DNA from: Aequorivita sp.
Lineage (GTDB): Bacteria; Bacteroidota; Bacteroidia; Flavobacteriales; Flavobacteriaceae
Length of the DNA: 64,000 nt
Reading direction: 5' to 3'
Assembly (NCBI GenBank): GCA_030690315.1
Contig: JAUYGY010000019.1
Span: forward strand, 1 to 64,000
A program made the position numbers and the translations under genes. Numbering within the stretch: position 1 is the stretch's first letter; each line of letters starts with the position of its first letter. Under the pieces are notes generated by a model. The model was not told where the DNA came from, searched no databases, and saw only the letters and a list, made by a program, of their open reading frames with translations. Positions 1 to 8,098 of the stretch are shown piece after piece.

Positions 1-343
1 CCATTCCGGCGGTTATAAATATCATTTTAGTATTGGAAGTAAGCATATTGCGAATTTCCTCCATACTTTCCACAGCGGACTGTTCCCCAACTTTGGGGTT
101 TGCTCCAGCTCCCAAGCCTTCTGTCAATGATATACCCAATTGAATTTTATTGGGCACTGGACTATTCTCCAATGCTTGTGAATCTGTATTGCAAATTACA
201 AAGTCAACTCCCTTTATGCCCTGACTGAACATATGGTTAATCGCGTTACTGCCTCCACCGCCAACACCAATAACCTTAATCACGTTTGATTGGTTTTTGG
301 GCAGGTCGAATGAAATGTTATCAAATTCTGTTTTGCTGCTCAT
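1..343 (-). CDS. ftsZ: Cell division protein FtsZ (N-terminal part, cut by window edge)
   Basis: Tubulin-like GTPase that polymerises into the cytokinetic Z ring. Only the first 114 codons are present; the gene continues past position 1. The visible part has the FtsZ N-terminal glycine-rich nucleotide-binding stretch (VIKVIGVGGGGSNAINHM, about residues 21-38), then ICNTDSQAL and the GLGAGANPKVG segment typical of FtsZ. The ATG at 343 begins MSSKTEFDNISFDLP. It is the last gene of the dcw cluster seen here, 65 bp after ftsA, and the gap is A/T-rich heptamer-like sequence. The GTPase signature GGGTGTG lies outside the window. The identification is secure. Confidence 0.96.
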   Translation of the reverse strand, partial: MSSKTEFDNISFDLPKNQSNVIKVIGVGGGGSNAINHMFSQGIKGVDFVICNTDSQALENSPVPNKIQLGISLTEGLGAGANPKVGEQSAVESMEEIRNMLTSNTKMIFITAGM

Positions 344-345
344 AT

Positions 346-388
346 TTATTATTTTTTATTGCAATTTTTTATTTTTTATTTTTTTCGA
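346..388. repeat. A/T-rich 7-bp-period tract between ftsA and ftsZ
   Basis: On the minus strand the gap reads as successive AAAAAAT-like units ending a few bases before the ftsZ ATG. It is the most degenerate member of the heptamer tracts in this window. It may simply be an A-rich leader that helps initiation where no Shine-Dalgarno is used. Confidence 0.45.
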
Positions 389-408
389 TGATGAATCGTG
401 CACCTACA

Positions 409-1767
409 TTATTCAGCATTATCAAGAAATTCTTTAAATTTTTCTGCCCATTTGTCAAAAATTCGGATTCTTGTTTTTGGCTCCTTTTCCTTTTCTTTTC
501 CTTTTTCTATTTTCGGTTTCTGGTCAGTTTGCTCTGAAATTGAACCCTCTTCATTTTCTTCATCCGTTTCTTGGTGCGAAAAACGTTTCATCAACGATGA
601 TTTTTCTTTGCTTTCCAAACTGTTCAGCACGAGGCCAACGGCGGTTGCATACATCGGGCTAGTGGTCTCCGCATCGCTGTCGCCAGCCAAATGCTCATTT
701 GGATAGCCAATACGGGTGTCCATTCCGGTAATGTATTCAACAAGCTGTTTTATGTGTTGAAGTTGCGCTCCACCTCCAGTAAGTACTATTCCTGCAATAA
801 GTTTCTTTTTTGGGTCTTCGTGTCCGTAATTTTTTATTTCCATATACACCTGCTCGATAATTTCGATAACACGGGCATGGATTATTTTTGAAAGGTTCTT
901 TAAGCTTATTTCCTTCGGTTCTCTTCCTCGCAATCCAGGAATTGAAACTATTTCATTGTCCTTATTTTCGCCGGGCCAAGCGGAGCCGAATTTTATTTTC
1001 AGCAATTCTGCCTGTTTTTCAATTATAGAACAACCTTCTTTAATGTCTTCTGTAATCACATTTCCGCCAAAAGGAATTACTGCGGTGTGACGAATAATCC
1101 CGTCTTTAAAAATTGCCAAATCGGTAGTTCCACCCCCAATATCAATCAACGCCACGCCTGCTTCCTTTTCCTCTTGGCTCAAAACAGCTTTCGCCGAAGC
1201 CAAAGGTTCCAAAGTAATTGCTGAAAGCTCAAGTCCCGCACTCTTTATACAGCGGCCAACGTTTCTAATTGAAGAAACTTGCCCAACAACCACGTGGAAA
1301 TTTGCTTCCAAACGGGCACCGTACATTCCGATGGGTTCCTTTACTTCGGCTTGCCCATCAACCTTAAAATCCTGTGGCAAAACGTGCAATATCTCTTCCC
1401 CGGGAAGCATTACCAATTTGTGAACTTGGTTGCAAAGTCGGTCTATATCTTCTTCTTTAATAACATCTTCTCCATTGGGGCGGGTAATATAATCGCTGTG
1501 CTGAAGGCTTCGAATGTGCTGGCCCGCAATGCCCACCACTACTTCCTTAATTTTCATCCCAGAAGATGTTTCGGCATCCTGAACCGCCTGCTGAATGGAC
1601 TGAATGGTTTGGGTAATGTTGTTAACGACACCGCGGTGCACGCCAAGGCTTTTCGCTTTTCCGATTCCCAATACTTCCATTTTGCCGTATTCATTTTTTC
1701 TACCAATCATTGCAACTATCTTGGTAGTTCCAATATCCAATCCTACAGCAATATTATCGTTTTCCAT
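409..1767 (-). CDS. ftsA: Cell division protein FtsA
   Basis: Actin-like ATPase that tethers FtsZ to the inner membrane and recruits later division proteins. The N-terminus has the actin-fold phosphate loop (VGLDIGTTKIVAMIG) and a second nucleotide motif ALIDIGGGTTDLA. The C-terminus is a charged linker rich in Glu and Lys followed by a basic, amphipathic tail (RIRIFDKWAEKFKEFL) that fits the FtsA membrane-targeting helix. I chose the ATG at 1767 (MENDNIAVGLD), 4 bp after the ftsQ stop and behind AAGTAAGG. An in-frame ATG at 1788 (MPQKSKAMEN) would overlap ftsQ by 17 bp. It lies in the dcw cluster between ftsQ and ftsZ, as in most bacteria. Confidence 0.96.
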   Translation of the reverse strand: MENDNIAVGLDIGTTKIVAMIGRKNEYGKMEVLGIGKAKSLGVHRGVVNNITQTIQSIQQAVQDAETSSGMKIKEVVVGIAGQHIRSLQHSDYITRPNGEDVIKEEDIDRLCNQVHKLVMLPGEEILHVLPQDFKVDGQAEVKEPIGMYGARLEANFHVVVGQVSSIRNVGRCIKSAGLELSAITLEPLASAKAVLSQEEKEAGVALIDIGGGTTDLAIFKDGIIRHTAVIPFGGNVITEDIKEGCSIIEKQAELLKIKFGSAWPGENKDNEIVSIPGLRGREPKEISLKNLSKIIHARVIEIIEQVYMEIKNYGHEDPKKKLIAGIVLTGGGAQLQHIKQLVEYITGMDTRIGYPNEHLAGDSDAETTSPMYATAVGLVLNSLESKEKSSLMKRFSHQETDEENEEGSISEQTDQKPKIEKGKEKEKEPKTRIRIFDKWAEKFKEFLDNAE

Positions 1768-1771
1768 GGCC

Positions 1772-2488
1772 TTACTTTTTTGTGGCAATTACCTGACTGT
1801 CAAATTTCAGATTTACCATATTGTACCCGTATAGTGTACTGTCCTGTTTTGTTTTTTTATAAAATGCTTTAAAGTTTTGAAACTTTTTTTCAATGTTTTT
1901 AGGTTTTCCAAAAAGCACTTTAAAATCCGTTTTTCGAAGTTCCAACTCGATGTCGCCATTCCTTTTTCGGTTTAAACCTACCACGCTGCTTCTCATAAAT
2001 TCATCCTTTTCAATTTTAAGCAACAATGAGGTAACTTCGTTGAAATTATTTTTCGAAATTCCCGTAATTATGGGTACTCTCGCAGAATAAACATTGGATA
2101 ACGGCATCTTCATTCCATCAGCATCCAAATAATAATCTGGCGAAGCAGACACTCTGCCTATTGGTTTGCGCTGTTCAATTCTTGCCCCCAAAGTACCGTC
2201 AACCGACACATACACCTGAGCATCACGAACCATAGGGTTTTCCCGCAGTCTTTGCTCCATCTTCTTCAAAACTAAAGTTTCTTTACCTATGCTCGTAACA
2301 TTGTCATGATTTTGTATCAACAATTTATTAACTGAATTGTAGGTGATAAATGGGCTGTTATCATCAACAAATTCCACGTCCAGTTTCATAAGTTTTCGTG
2401 CATCGTTTCGTTTTTTGGTAAAGCTGAAAAGAAATGCCATCAACCCGAGCAAGAAAATAAATTTTAGAATTTCTATACTACGCTTCAT
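1772..2488 (-). CDS. ftsQ: Cell division protein FtsQ/DivIB
   Basis: Bitopic inner-membrane divisome protein linking cytoplasmic and periplasmic division factors. It has a short basic N-terminus, one transmembrane segment at about residues 8-22 (ILKFIFLLGLMAFLF), then a periplasmic POTRA-like region (FVDDNSPFITYNSVNKLL..., followed by MEQRLRENPMVRDAQVYV) and a beta domain. Its 238 residues match short Bacteroidetes FtsQ proteins. The start at 2488 overlaps the end of murC by 11 bp, so the two are likely translationally coupled. FtsQ is poorly conserved, and the assignment rests on topology, the POTRA-like motif and position between murC and ftsA. Confidence 0.92.
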   Translation of the reverse strand: MKRSIEILKFIFLLGLMAFLFSFTKKRNDARKLMKLDVEFVDDNSPFITYNSVNKLLIQNHDNVTSIGKETLVLKKMEQRLRENPMVRDAQVYVSVDGTLGARIEQRKPIGRVSASPDYYLDADGMKMPLSNVYSARVPIITGISKNNFNEVTSLLLKIEKDEFMRSSVVGLNRKRNGDIELELRKTDFKVLFGKPKNIEKKFQNFKAFYKKTKQDSTLYGYNMVNLKFDSQVIATKK

Positions 2489-3833
2489 CTCTCAATATTT
2501 TGGTTAGCTTATTTACTTCGGCACCAATATTTCCGGCACCTACCAATAATTTTACTCTACATTTTGAAGCCAACATAATTTCTGGTAAAGCCGACTTAAA
2601 CACCAATCTTTTTTGATCAGTAGTTATTTGTGCCAAAAGCCATTCCGAAGTAATCCCTTCAATGGGCTCTTCCCTCGCTGGGTAAATATCCAGTAAAACC
2701 ACCTCGTTAAATTGCGAAAGACTTTTCGCAAAACCAGTTGCAAAATCACGGGTTCTGCTAAAAAGATGAGGCTGAAAAACTATTTGTTTGTGATCATTCG
2801 GATACATTTCATTTACTGCTTGAAACAGTGCATCAATTTCTGTGGGGTGATGTGCATAATCATCTATCAAAATTAAATTCTCCGTTTTAATTTTATACGA
2901 AAAACGCCGTTTTACGCCTTTAAAAGATGCCAATGCTTTGGGCAGGCAATCGGTTGGGGAACCTGCTAAAATTGCTATGCCCAAAGCCATGATGGCATTT
3001 GTAAGATTGTGATGTCCGGGGAGATTAAAGGTTAAATCCGTTAAAATTCCGTTCGGTGTTTTTAAATCGAAATTATACGCTCCGTCTTTTATTTTTACGT
3101 TTTGCGCTTCGTAATCTGCTGTTTCTTCAACAGCAACGGTCATTCCATCGAGGGGAAGATTTTTTTTGATGAAAATATTCTCTTCCTTTTCAACCAATTG
3201 TGCAAATGTTCGGAAAGCGTCTTCTATTTCAGCCGCATCGCCATAAATATCCAAATGGTCCGCATCCATTGAGGTTACGCACGCAATATCTGGCCGAAGC
3301 TGAAGAAATGATCTGTCAAATTCATCTGCCTCAACAACAGTTATTTCGTTGCCTTTGTAAATAAAATTTGAATTGTAATTTTCCGCAATTCCACCCAAAA
3401 ATGCTGTTACGGGCATATTGCATTCAGCAAGTAAATGGCCCAAAATCGCTGAAGTTGTTGTCTTTCCGTGCGTTCCTGCTACCGCGAGGCAAAGTGTATT
3501 CTTTGAAACTTCGCCCAAAAGCTCGGCGCGTTTCACAATATGAAAATCTTCGGAATTGAAAAAATTAAAAATTTTGTTGCCCTTCGGAATTGCGGGCGTA
3601 TAAACCACCAAAACGTTTTCTTTTGAAAGTACTTCCTTATGAATTTCTGAAATTTCATCAATGAAGGACACAGTAATTCCTTCAGCAACCAGTTCGTCTG
3701 TCAATTCAGTTGAAGTTTTATCATACCCAAAAACAGCTTTCCCCTGCATTTTGAAATACCGCGCAAGCGCACTCATCCCAATACCGCCGATGCCGACAAA
3801 GTAGAAAGTTTGTATGTTTTTAAGGTTGTTCAA
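2478..3833 (-). CDS. murC: UDP-N-acetylmuramate--L-alanine ligase MurC
   Basis: Cytoplasmic ATP-dependent ligase adding L-Ala to UDP-MurNAc, the first peptide step of peptidoglycan synthesis. The N-terminal Rossmann domain has [13 protein letters not shown] (about residues 12-24). The central Mur ligase domain has the ATP loop GTHGKTTTS at residues 120-128, then [10 protein letters not shown] and DADHLDIYG. The C-terminal domain has [10 protein letters not shown] and [11 protein letters not shown]. The length of 451 is normal. The start overlaps murG by 4 bp (ATGA type), typical of a tightly packed operon. Confidence 0.97.
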   Translation of the reverse strand: MNNLKNIQTFYFVGIGGIGMSALARYFKMQGKAVFGYDKTSTELTDELVAEGITVSFIDEISEIHKEVLSKENVLVVYTPAIPKGNKIFNFFNSEDFHIVKRAELLGEVSKNTLCLAVAGTHGKTTTSAILGHLLAECNMPVTAFLGGIAENYNSNFIYKGNEITVVEADEFDRSFLQLRPDIACVTSMDADHLDIYGDAAEIEDAFRTFAQLVEKEENIFIKKNLPLDGMTVAVEETADYEAQNVKIKDGAYNFDLKTPNGILTDLTFNLPGHHNLTNAIMALGIAILAGSPTDCLPKALASFKGVKRRFSYKIKTENLILIDDYAHHPTEIDALFQAVNEMYPNDHKQIVFQPHLFSRTRDFATGFAKSLSQFNEVVLLDIYPAREEPIEGITSEWLLAQITTDQKRLVFKSALPEIMLASKCRVKLLVGAGNIGAEVNKLTKILRDEA

Positions 3834-4927
3834 TTTTTGATTTTTAGCAATTTCTCAATTTCCTCAACTATATCTTTTGTAGCGTTTGGTTTCGCTAGTT
3901 TTTTTATATTTTCTGAAAGCGATTTTTGTTTTTCTTCGGAATCGAGCAATTGTGAAAATTCATTTTCAAAACTGGAATCCAAATCACTTTCTTTAATCAA
4001 TAACGCGGCATTTTTTTTTGAAATTGACATCGCGTTTTTGGTTTGGTGATCTTCAGCTACGTTGGGCGATGGAATAAAAATTACTGGTTTCCCCACCAAA
4101 CACAATTCCGAAACGGATAAAGCGCCAGCTCTCGAGATTATGAAATCTGCTGCGGCATAAGCCAAATCCATACGGTTTAAAAAAGCATGTACCTGTACGG
4201 TTTCGGTTCCTTTGTTTTTATAGGTTTCTTCGTACTGTTTTCCGCATTGCCAGATTACTTGCAAGTTGCGCTTTTCGAAAAAGGGCAATGATTTTTCAAT
4301 CAATTGATTAATTTTTCGCGCACCCAAACTTCCACCCAAAACCAATAATGTTTTCTTATCTTTTTTCCAATTGAAGAAAGAAATTGCTTCTTCTTTTTTT
4401 GAAGAAATGTCAAGCAAATCTTGCCGAACGGGATTGCCTGTAAGTTTTATTTTTTCGGAAGGGAAGAATTTTTCCATTCCTTCATAAGCCACACATATTT
4501 TTTGGACTTTACTGCTCAGCCATTTGTTTGTAATGCCTGCGTGACTATTTTGCTCCTGAATTAGGCAAGGAATTTTTCGTAAAGCCGCCATTCGCAATAA
4601 TGGTGCGCTGGCATAGCCGCCTGTCCCTATTGCAACATCAGGTTTAAATTCCTTCAATATTTGCTGCGATTTCTGCAAACTGGAAACAAGCTTTAAGGGA
4701 AAAGCCAAATTTTGAAGCGATAAACTTCTTTGCAATCCCGAAATCCAAAGTCCTTTTATTTTGTAACCTGCCTGTGGCACTTTTTCCATCTCCATTCTAT
4801 CTTTTGCGCCCACAAACAAAAATTCAGCATCAGGAAAACGGGTTTTTAACTCGTTCGCAATGGCAACCGCCGGGTAAATATGACCTCCGGTGCCGCCGCC
4901 ACTTATGATGAATTTTTTTGCCTTCAA
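3830..4927 (-). CDS. murG: UDP-GlcNAc--undecaprenyl-PP-MurNAc-pentapeptide GlcNAc transferase MurG
   Basis: Peripheral membrane GT28 glycosyltransferase that converts lipid I to lipid II at the inner face of the inner membrane. The N-terminal lipid-I-binding loop [15 protein letters not shown] is at about residues 10-24, a second glycine loop is [10 protein letters not shown], and the C-terminal donor-site region includes [12 protein letters not shown] and the AEDHQTKNA element. The length of 365 is normal. It lies between ftsW and murC; the gap to ftsW is filled by a 7-bp tandem repeat tract, and the 3' end overlaps murC by 4 bp. Confidence 0.97.
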   Translation of the reverse strand: MKAKKFIISGGGTGGHIYPAVAIANELKTRFPDAEFLFVGAKDRMEMEKVPQAGYKIKGLWISGLQRSLSLQNLAFPLKLVSSLQKSQQILKEFKPDVAIGTGGYASAPLLRMAALRKIPCLIQEQNSHAGITNKWLSSKVQKICVAYEGMEKFFPSEKIKLTGNPVRQDLLDISSKKEEAISFFNWKKDKKTLLVLGGSLGARKINQLIEKSLPFFEKRNLQVIWQCGKQYEETYKNKGTETVQVHAFLNRMDLAYAAADFIISRAGALSVSELCLVGKPVIFIPSPNVAEDHQTKNAMSISKKNAALLIKESDLDSSFENEFSQLLDSEEKQKSLSENIKKLAKPNATKDIVEEIEKLLKIKN

Positions 4928-4942
4928 AAGATTTCTATTTTT

Positions 4943-5026
4943 TCAATTTCGTATTTCGCATTTCGTATTTCGCATTTCGCATTTCGTATTTCGTATTTCG
5001 TATTTCATATTTCGTATTTCTTACTT
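4943..5026. repeat. 7-bp tandem repeat tract (TTTCGTA/TTTCGCA), ftsW-murG gap
   Basis: About eleven consecutive 7-bp units of TTTCGTA or TTTCGCA (one TTTCATA), filling the whole gap between the ftsW stop and the murG start. On the coding strand the unit is CGAAAT(A/G). Any open frame across it gives a meaningless NTKYE/MRN repeat peptide. It is the most regular of the heptamer tracts in this window. Confidence 0.9.
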
Positions 5027-6217
5027 CTAAATTGCTTCGCTTAAAATATCCAATGGGTTTTCTTCCTTTTCTTCCTTTGTTATTACTTCTCTTTTGGCGC
5101 TTACGCTCAATATCATTCCCAATGCCAAACAGGTCATCCAAATGGAGGTTCCCCCACTACTTATCAATGGTAAGTTTTGACCGGTTACGGGGAACAATTC
5201 CACCGCAACGGCCATGTTTATCATCGCACTAAAAAAGATTGGCAAACCAACGCCAATGACAAGTAATTTTCCAAAAATGGATGCTGATTTATGTGCCACT
5301 ACTACAATTCTGAAAAGCAAAAACAGATAGAGAACCATTAAGAAAAGGCCGCCCAACAACCCAAATTCCTCAACAATTATTGCATAAATAAAATCTGAGG
5401 AAGATTGTGGCAAAAAGTTTTTCTGAACACTTTTTCCAGGTCCGAGCCCCGTAACCCCGCCAGAGGCAATTGCTATTTTTGCTTTTTCTATTTGATAATC
5501 TGCTTCCGTGTCCTTATTATCGCTGAAGTTTTCAACCCGGCTCATCCAGGTATCCACACGGTTCGGGAAAAGGTCTGGAAAAGCCTTCGCTGAAATTATA
5601 AATAGTGTTAGAAAAATTAAGCCGGCACCCAGAATAATTCCTAAATATCGCAATGGATAGCCTCCAATAAAAACTAGGATTACTATCATTAAAAAGAAAA
5701 TGGCAGTGGTTGAAAAATTGGCCGGCAGAATTAAGGCAAGTACGATAAATACTGGAACCCAAAGCGGCAACAGTGTTTCTTTGAAAGTCACGGTTTTATC
5801 TTTTATTCGCGATAAATAGCGCGCGACATAAGTCATCAAAACCACGCCCGCCAAGGTTGAAGTCTGAAATGTAACCCCTACAAAGGGCACTCGAATCCAT
5901 CGGCTCGCGTTGGCACCTTCAATGGTTGTACCTTCGGCCATAGTAATAATCAAGAGCAAAACAATTACCGGAACTGCAATAATGGATAATCCCCGGAAAT
6001 AGTGATACGGAATTTTGTGAACGCCGTACAAAATGGCAAACCCCAATACCAAATGGGCAAAATGTTTGAACAAATACGGCAGCGTACTTCCATCGCCGTA
6101 CAGGTATGCAAGATTACTACTCGCGCTGTAAACCGGTAAAAAGGAAAACAGCGCCAAAAGCCCTACTACTCCCCAAATCGCTCTATCGCCCTGTATGTAT
6201 TGAAAAATGTTTTTCAC
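5027..6217 (-). CDS. ftsW: Cell division protein FtsW (SEDS peptidoglycan glycosyltransferase)
   Basis: Polytopic SEDS-family glycosyltransferase that polymerises lipid II with its partner FtsI at the septum. The 396-residue protein is hydrophobic with about ten membrane segments. SEDS features include a large periplasmic loop with FPDLFPNRVDTWMSRVENF, then YQIEKAKIAIASGGVTGLGPGKS and the signature region FIYAIIVEEFGLLGG. The final helices end with LPLISSGGTSIWMT. Its position between murD and murG and the presence of ftsI in the same cluster argue for FtsW rather than RodA. Heptamer repeat tracts flank it on both sides. Confidence 0.94.
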   Translation of the reverse strand: MKNIFQYIQGDRAIWGVVGLLALFSFLPVYSASSNLAYLYGDGSTLPYLFKHFAHLVLGFAILYGVHKIPYHYFRGLSIIAVPVIVLLLIITMAEGTTIEGANASRWIRVPFVGVTFQTSTLAGVVLMTYVARYLSRIKDKTVTFKETLLPLWVPVFIVLALILPANFSTTAIFFLMIVILVFIGGYPLRYLGIILGAGLIFLTLFIISAKAFPDLFPNRVDTWMSRVENFSDNKDTEADYQIEKAKIAIASGGVTGLGPGKSVQKNFLPQSSSDFIYAIIVEEFGLLGGLFLMVLYLFLLFRIVVVAHKSASIFGKLLVIGVGLPIFFSAMINMAVAVELFPVTGQNLPLISSGGTSIWMTCLALGMILSVSAKREVITKEEKEENPLDILSEAI

Positions 6218-6231
6218 TTAAAATTTTCTTG

Positions 6232-6340
6232 ATTCTTATTTCTAGTTTCTAAATTTTCATATTTCCCATTCCGTATTTCCCATTTCGTATTTCCCATTTC
6301 ATATTTCCCATTTCATATTTCCCATTTCGTATTTACAAAT
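6232..6340. repeat. 7-bp-period tract upstream of ftsW
   Basis: On the coding (minus) strand, units ACGAAAT, GGGAAAT and ATGAAAT alternate for about ten repeats, giving a partial 14-bp higher period. They then decay into TTTAGAA, ACTAGAA and ATAAGAA just before the ftsW start. The tract fills the murD-ftsW gap. It shares the GAAAT core with the tract at 4943-5026, so the two flanks of ftsW carry related repeats. Confidence 0.88.
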
Positions 6341-7697
6341 TTCTCACTGCATCCTTAAACTGTCTGCCACGGTCTTCATAGTTTTCAAACAAATCAAAAC
6401 TGGCGCAGGCCGGTGATAGGAGTACAGTATTATTTCTTTCCGCCAATCTGTAAGCAATTTGCACTGCCATTGCCATAGATTCTGTCTCCATAATTGTATC
6501 AACAACGTTTCCGAAGGCATTAATAATTTTTTCATTGTCAACTCCCAAACAGATTATCGCTTTCACTTTTTCGTTTACCAATGGCAAAAGTTCACTATAT
6601 TCATTTCCTTTATCAACGCCGCCAACAATCCACACTGTTGGATTTTCCATGCTGTCCAGCGCATAATAGGTAGCGTTCACATTTGTGGCTTTGGAATCGT
6701 TGATGTAAAGCACATTATTGATTTTCAAAACTTTTTCAAGTCTGTGTTCAACACCCTGAAATCCTTCCAAGCTCTCGCGAATTGTTTGTTTTCTAATTCT
6801 CAATAAAGTGGCTACCATTGAAGCGGCCATTGCATTTTTTACGTTGTGTTCCCCTTGGATTCCTATTGTTGCGATTGGCATAGTAAATTGATCGTTATTT
6901 ATTGTTATTATTATTTCGTTATTTCTTTTAAAAGCTCCCTGATTCAATTCTTTTTTAGTTGAAAAAGGCAATGGCTGCGATTTTATTGGGTTTTGCGAAA
7001 GCCATTTTATAATTTCCGCATCATCTGCGTCATAAATAAAATAGTCCTGCGATGTTTGATTCATAATTACCCGAAATTTTGAAGCGATATAATTTTCATA
7101 TTTGTAATCATATCTGTCCAAATGATCCGGACTTAAATTGGTTAAAACCGCAATGTGGGGCGAAAAAGTTTCAATTCCGTCAAGCTGAAAACTGCTTAGT
7201 TCGAGTACAAAATTTTCATACTTTTCTTCAGAAACCTGTTCTGCGAAACTCTTGCCAATGTTTCCACCCAAAGCCACATTCAATCCGCCGTTTTTCAGCA
7301 ATTCGTAAGTCAAGCTTGCCGTTGTAGTTTTTCCGTTACTTCCGGTAATCCCTACGATTGTTGCCTTTGTAAATTTTGCAGCGAATTCAATTTCTGAAAT
7401 CACCTTCACTCCTTTTTCGAGCAATTTTTTTACAATTGGTGCCTTATCAGGAATTCCCGGACTTTTCATCACCACATCTGCGGAAAGTATTTTTTCTTCG
7501 GAATGACCTTCCTCCTCCCATTCAATTTCATTATTTATAAGAACTTGCTTGTACTTTTCTTTTATTTTTCCGAAGTCTGAAACGAATACTTCAAACCCTT
7601 TCTTTTTTCCTAAAATGGCAGTACCTACTCCACTCTCACCTCCGCCCAAAATGACGATTTTCGATTTTCGATTTTCGATTTTCGATTGTTTGCTCAT
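6333..7697 (-). CDS. murD: UDP-N-acetylmuramoyl-L-alanine--D-glutamate ligase MurD
   Basis: Cytoplasmic ligase adding D-Glu to UDP-MurNAc-L-Ala. It has an N-terminal Rossmann start IVILGGGESGVGTAILG, ATP loop GITGSNGKTT at residues 116-125, NLSPDHLDRYD, and C-terminal NDSKATNVNAT and LLSPACASFDLF. At 454 residues the length is normal except for the N-terminus: the first 13 residues (MSKQSKIENRKSK) are encoded partly by four copies of a 7-bp repeat, and no Met lies nearer the conserved core. The ATG at 7697 overlaps the stop of the upstream four-helix-bundle gene by 4 bp, so initiation is probably coupled to that inserted gene. Confidence 0.96.
   Translation of the reverse strand: MSKQSKIENRKSKIVILGGGESGVGTAILGKKKGFEVFVSDFGKIKEKYKQVLINNEIEWEEEGHSEEKILSADVVMKSPGIPDKAPIVKKLLEKGVKVISEIEFAAKFTKATIVGITGSNGKTTTASLTYELLKNGGLNVALGGNIGKSFAEQVSEEKYENFVLELSSFQLDGIETFSPHIAVLTNLSPDHLDRYDYKYENYIASKFRVIMNQTSQDYFIYDADDAEIIKWLSQNPIKSQPLPFSTKKELNQGAFKRNNEIIITINNDQFTMPIATIGIQGEHNVKNAMAASMVATLLRIRKQTIRESLEGFQGVEHRLEKVLKINNVLYINDSKATNVNATYYALDSMENPTVWIVGGVDKGNEYSELLPLVNEKVKAIICLGVDNEKIINAFGNVVDTIMETESMAMAVQIAYRLAERNNTVLLSPACASFDLFENYEDRGRQFKDAVRNL
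7655..7687. repeat. Four-copy 7-bp repeat (GATTTTC) inside the 5' end of murD
   Basis: Four perfect GATTTTC units in a row lie within the murD reading frame and encode the KIENRKSKI stretch. They sit at the downstream border of the four-helix-bundle gene; a related tract at 8057-8093 lies at its upstream border. Confidence 0.9.
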
Positions 7698-8053
7698 TTT
7701 GAGTTTAATCGTTTACGAACCGTATTTATTGATGCAATTGTTATGGAGAGTAACTCATCTGCCTCCTTGTGTAATCGATCAATTTCTTCGTGATGCGTAT
7801 CAGACATTTCTTTTAATATTTCCAAGAAATACATACTTTCATCTGCTTCCTCTTCAACAATTTTTAATTTATTTATAAAATCTCTGTCAGATTTTCCTCG
7901 ACACGCTGCGCGATAATTTGCTCCTACCGAACTTGAACATCTAATCAATTGATTGCAGTAGGCATTATATTCTCGCGAAATGGGAAATCTCATACATAAC
8001 TTCCCACTATCAACTGCAAAGCGCAACATTCTTCTTTTAATCTCTTCCTTCAT
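7694..8053 (-). CDS. Four-helix-bundle protein of the S23 / 23S-rRNA-intervening-sequence family
   Basis: A 119-residue, all-alpha, charged protein. MLRFAVDSGKLCMRFP, NAYCNQLIRCSSSVGANYRAACRGKS and FINKLKIVEEEADESMYFLEIL match the TIGR02436-type four-helix-bundle family, known from intervening sequences in 23S rRNA genes and as solitary genes in many Bacteroidetes; relatives include the DGR accessory protein Avd. Its cellular role is unknown. It is out of place between mraY and murD: it overlaps the murD start by 4 bp and has 7-bp repeat tracts at both ends, suggesting a late insertion into the dcw operon. No reverse transcriptase or variable repeat is near, so a DGR is not supported. Confidence 0.85.
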   Translation of the reverse strand: MKEEIKRRMLRFAVDSGKLCMRFPISREYNAYCNQLIRCSSSVGANYRAACRGKSDRDFINKLKIVEEEADESMYFLEILKEMSDTHHEEIDRLHKEADELLSITIASINTVRKRLNSK

Positions 8054-8056
8054 AAA

Positions 8057-8095
8057 ATCATAAATCTAAAATCGTACATCGTACATCGCAAATCT
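8057..8095. repeat. Heptamer tract upstream of the four-helix-bundle gene
   Basis: On the plus strand: AAATCTA, AAATCGT, ACATCGT, ACATCGC, AAATCTT, five 7-bp units with a conserved ATC core. It fills the gap to mraY. Together with the repeat at 7655-7687 it brackets the inserted gene. Confidence 0.8.
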
Positions 8096-8098
8096 TTC

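Noticed and set aside
1279..1872. 197-codon plus-strand ORF opposite ftsA/ftsQ
   Set aside because: It is antisense to two conserved division genes, has no recognisable domain, and is explained by codon bias of the true genes on the other strand.
4943..5026. CRISPR-like regular repeats
   Set aside because: The unit is 7 bp without spacers, and no cas genes are present.
4918..5232. ORFs on both strands across the heptamer tract, with repeated NTKYE/MRN or FRISYF peptides
   Set aside because: A 7-bp repeat with no stop in some frames creates such peptides automatically; the tract lies between ftsW and murG.
7694..8053. Diversity-generating retroelement accessory gene (avd)
   Set aside because: The protein is of the related four-helix-bundle class, but there is no reverse transcriptase, template repeat or variable protein in the window.
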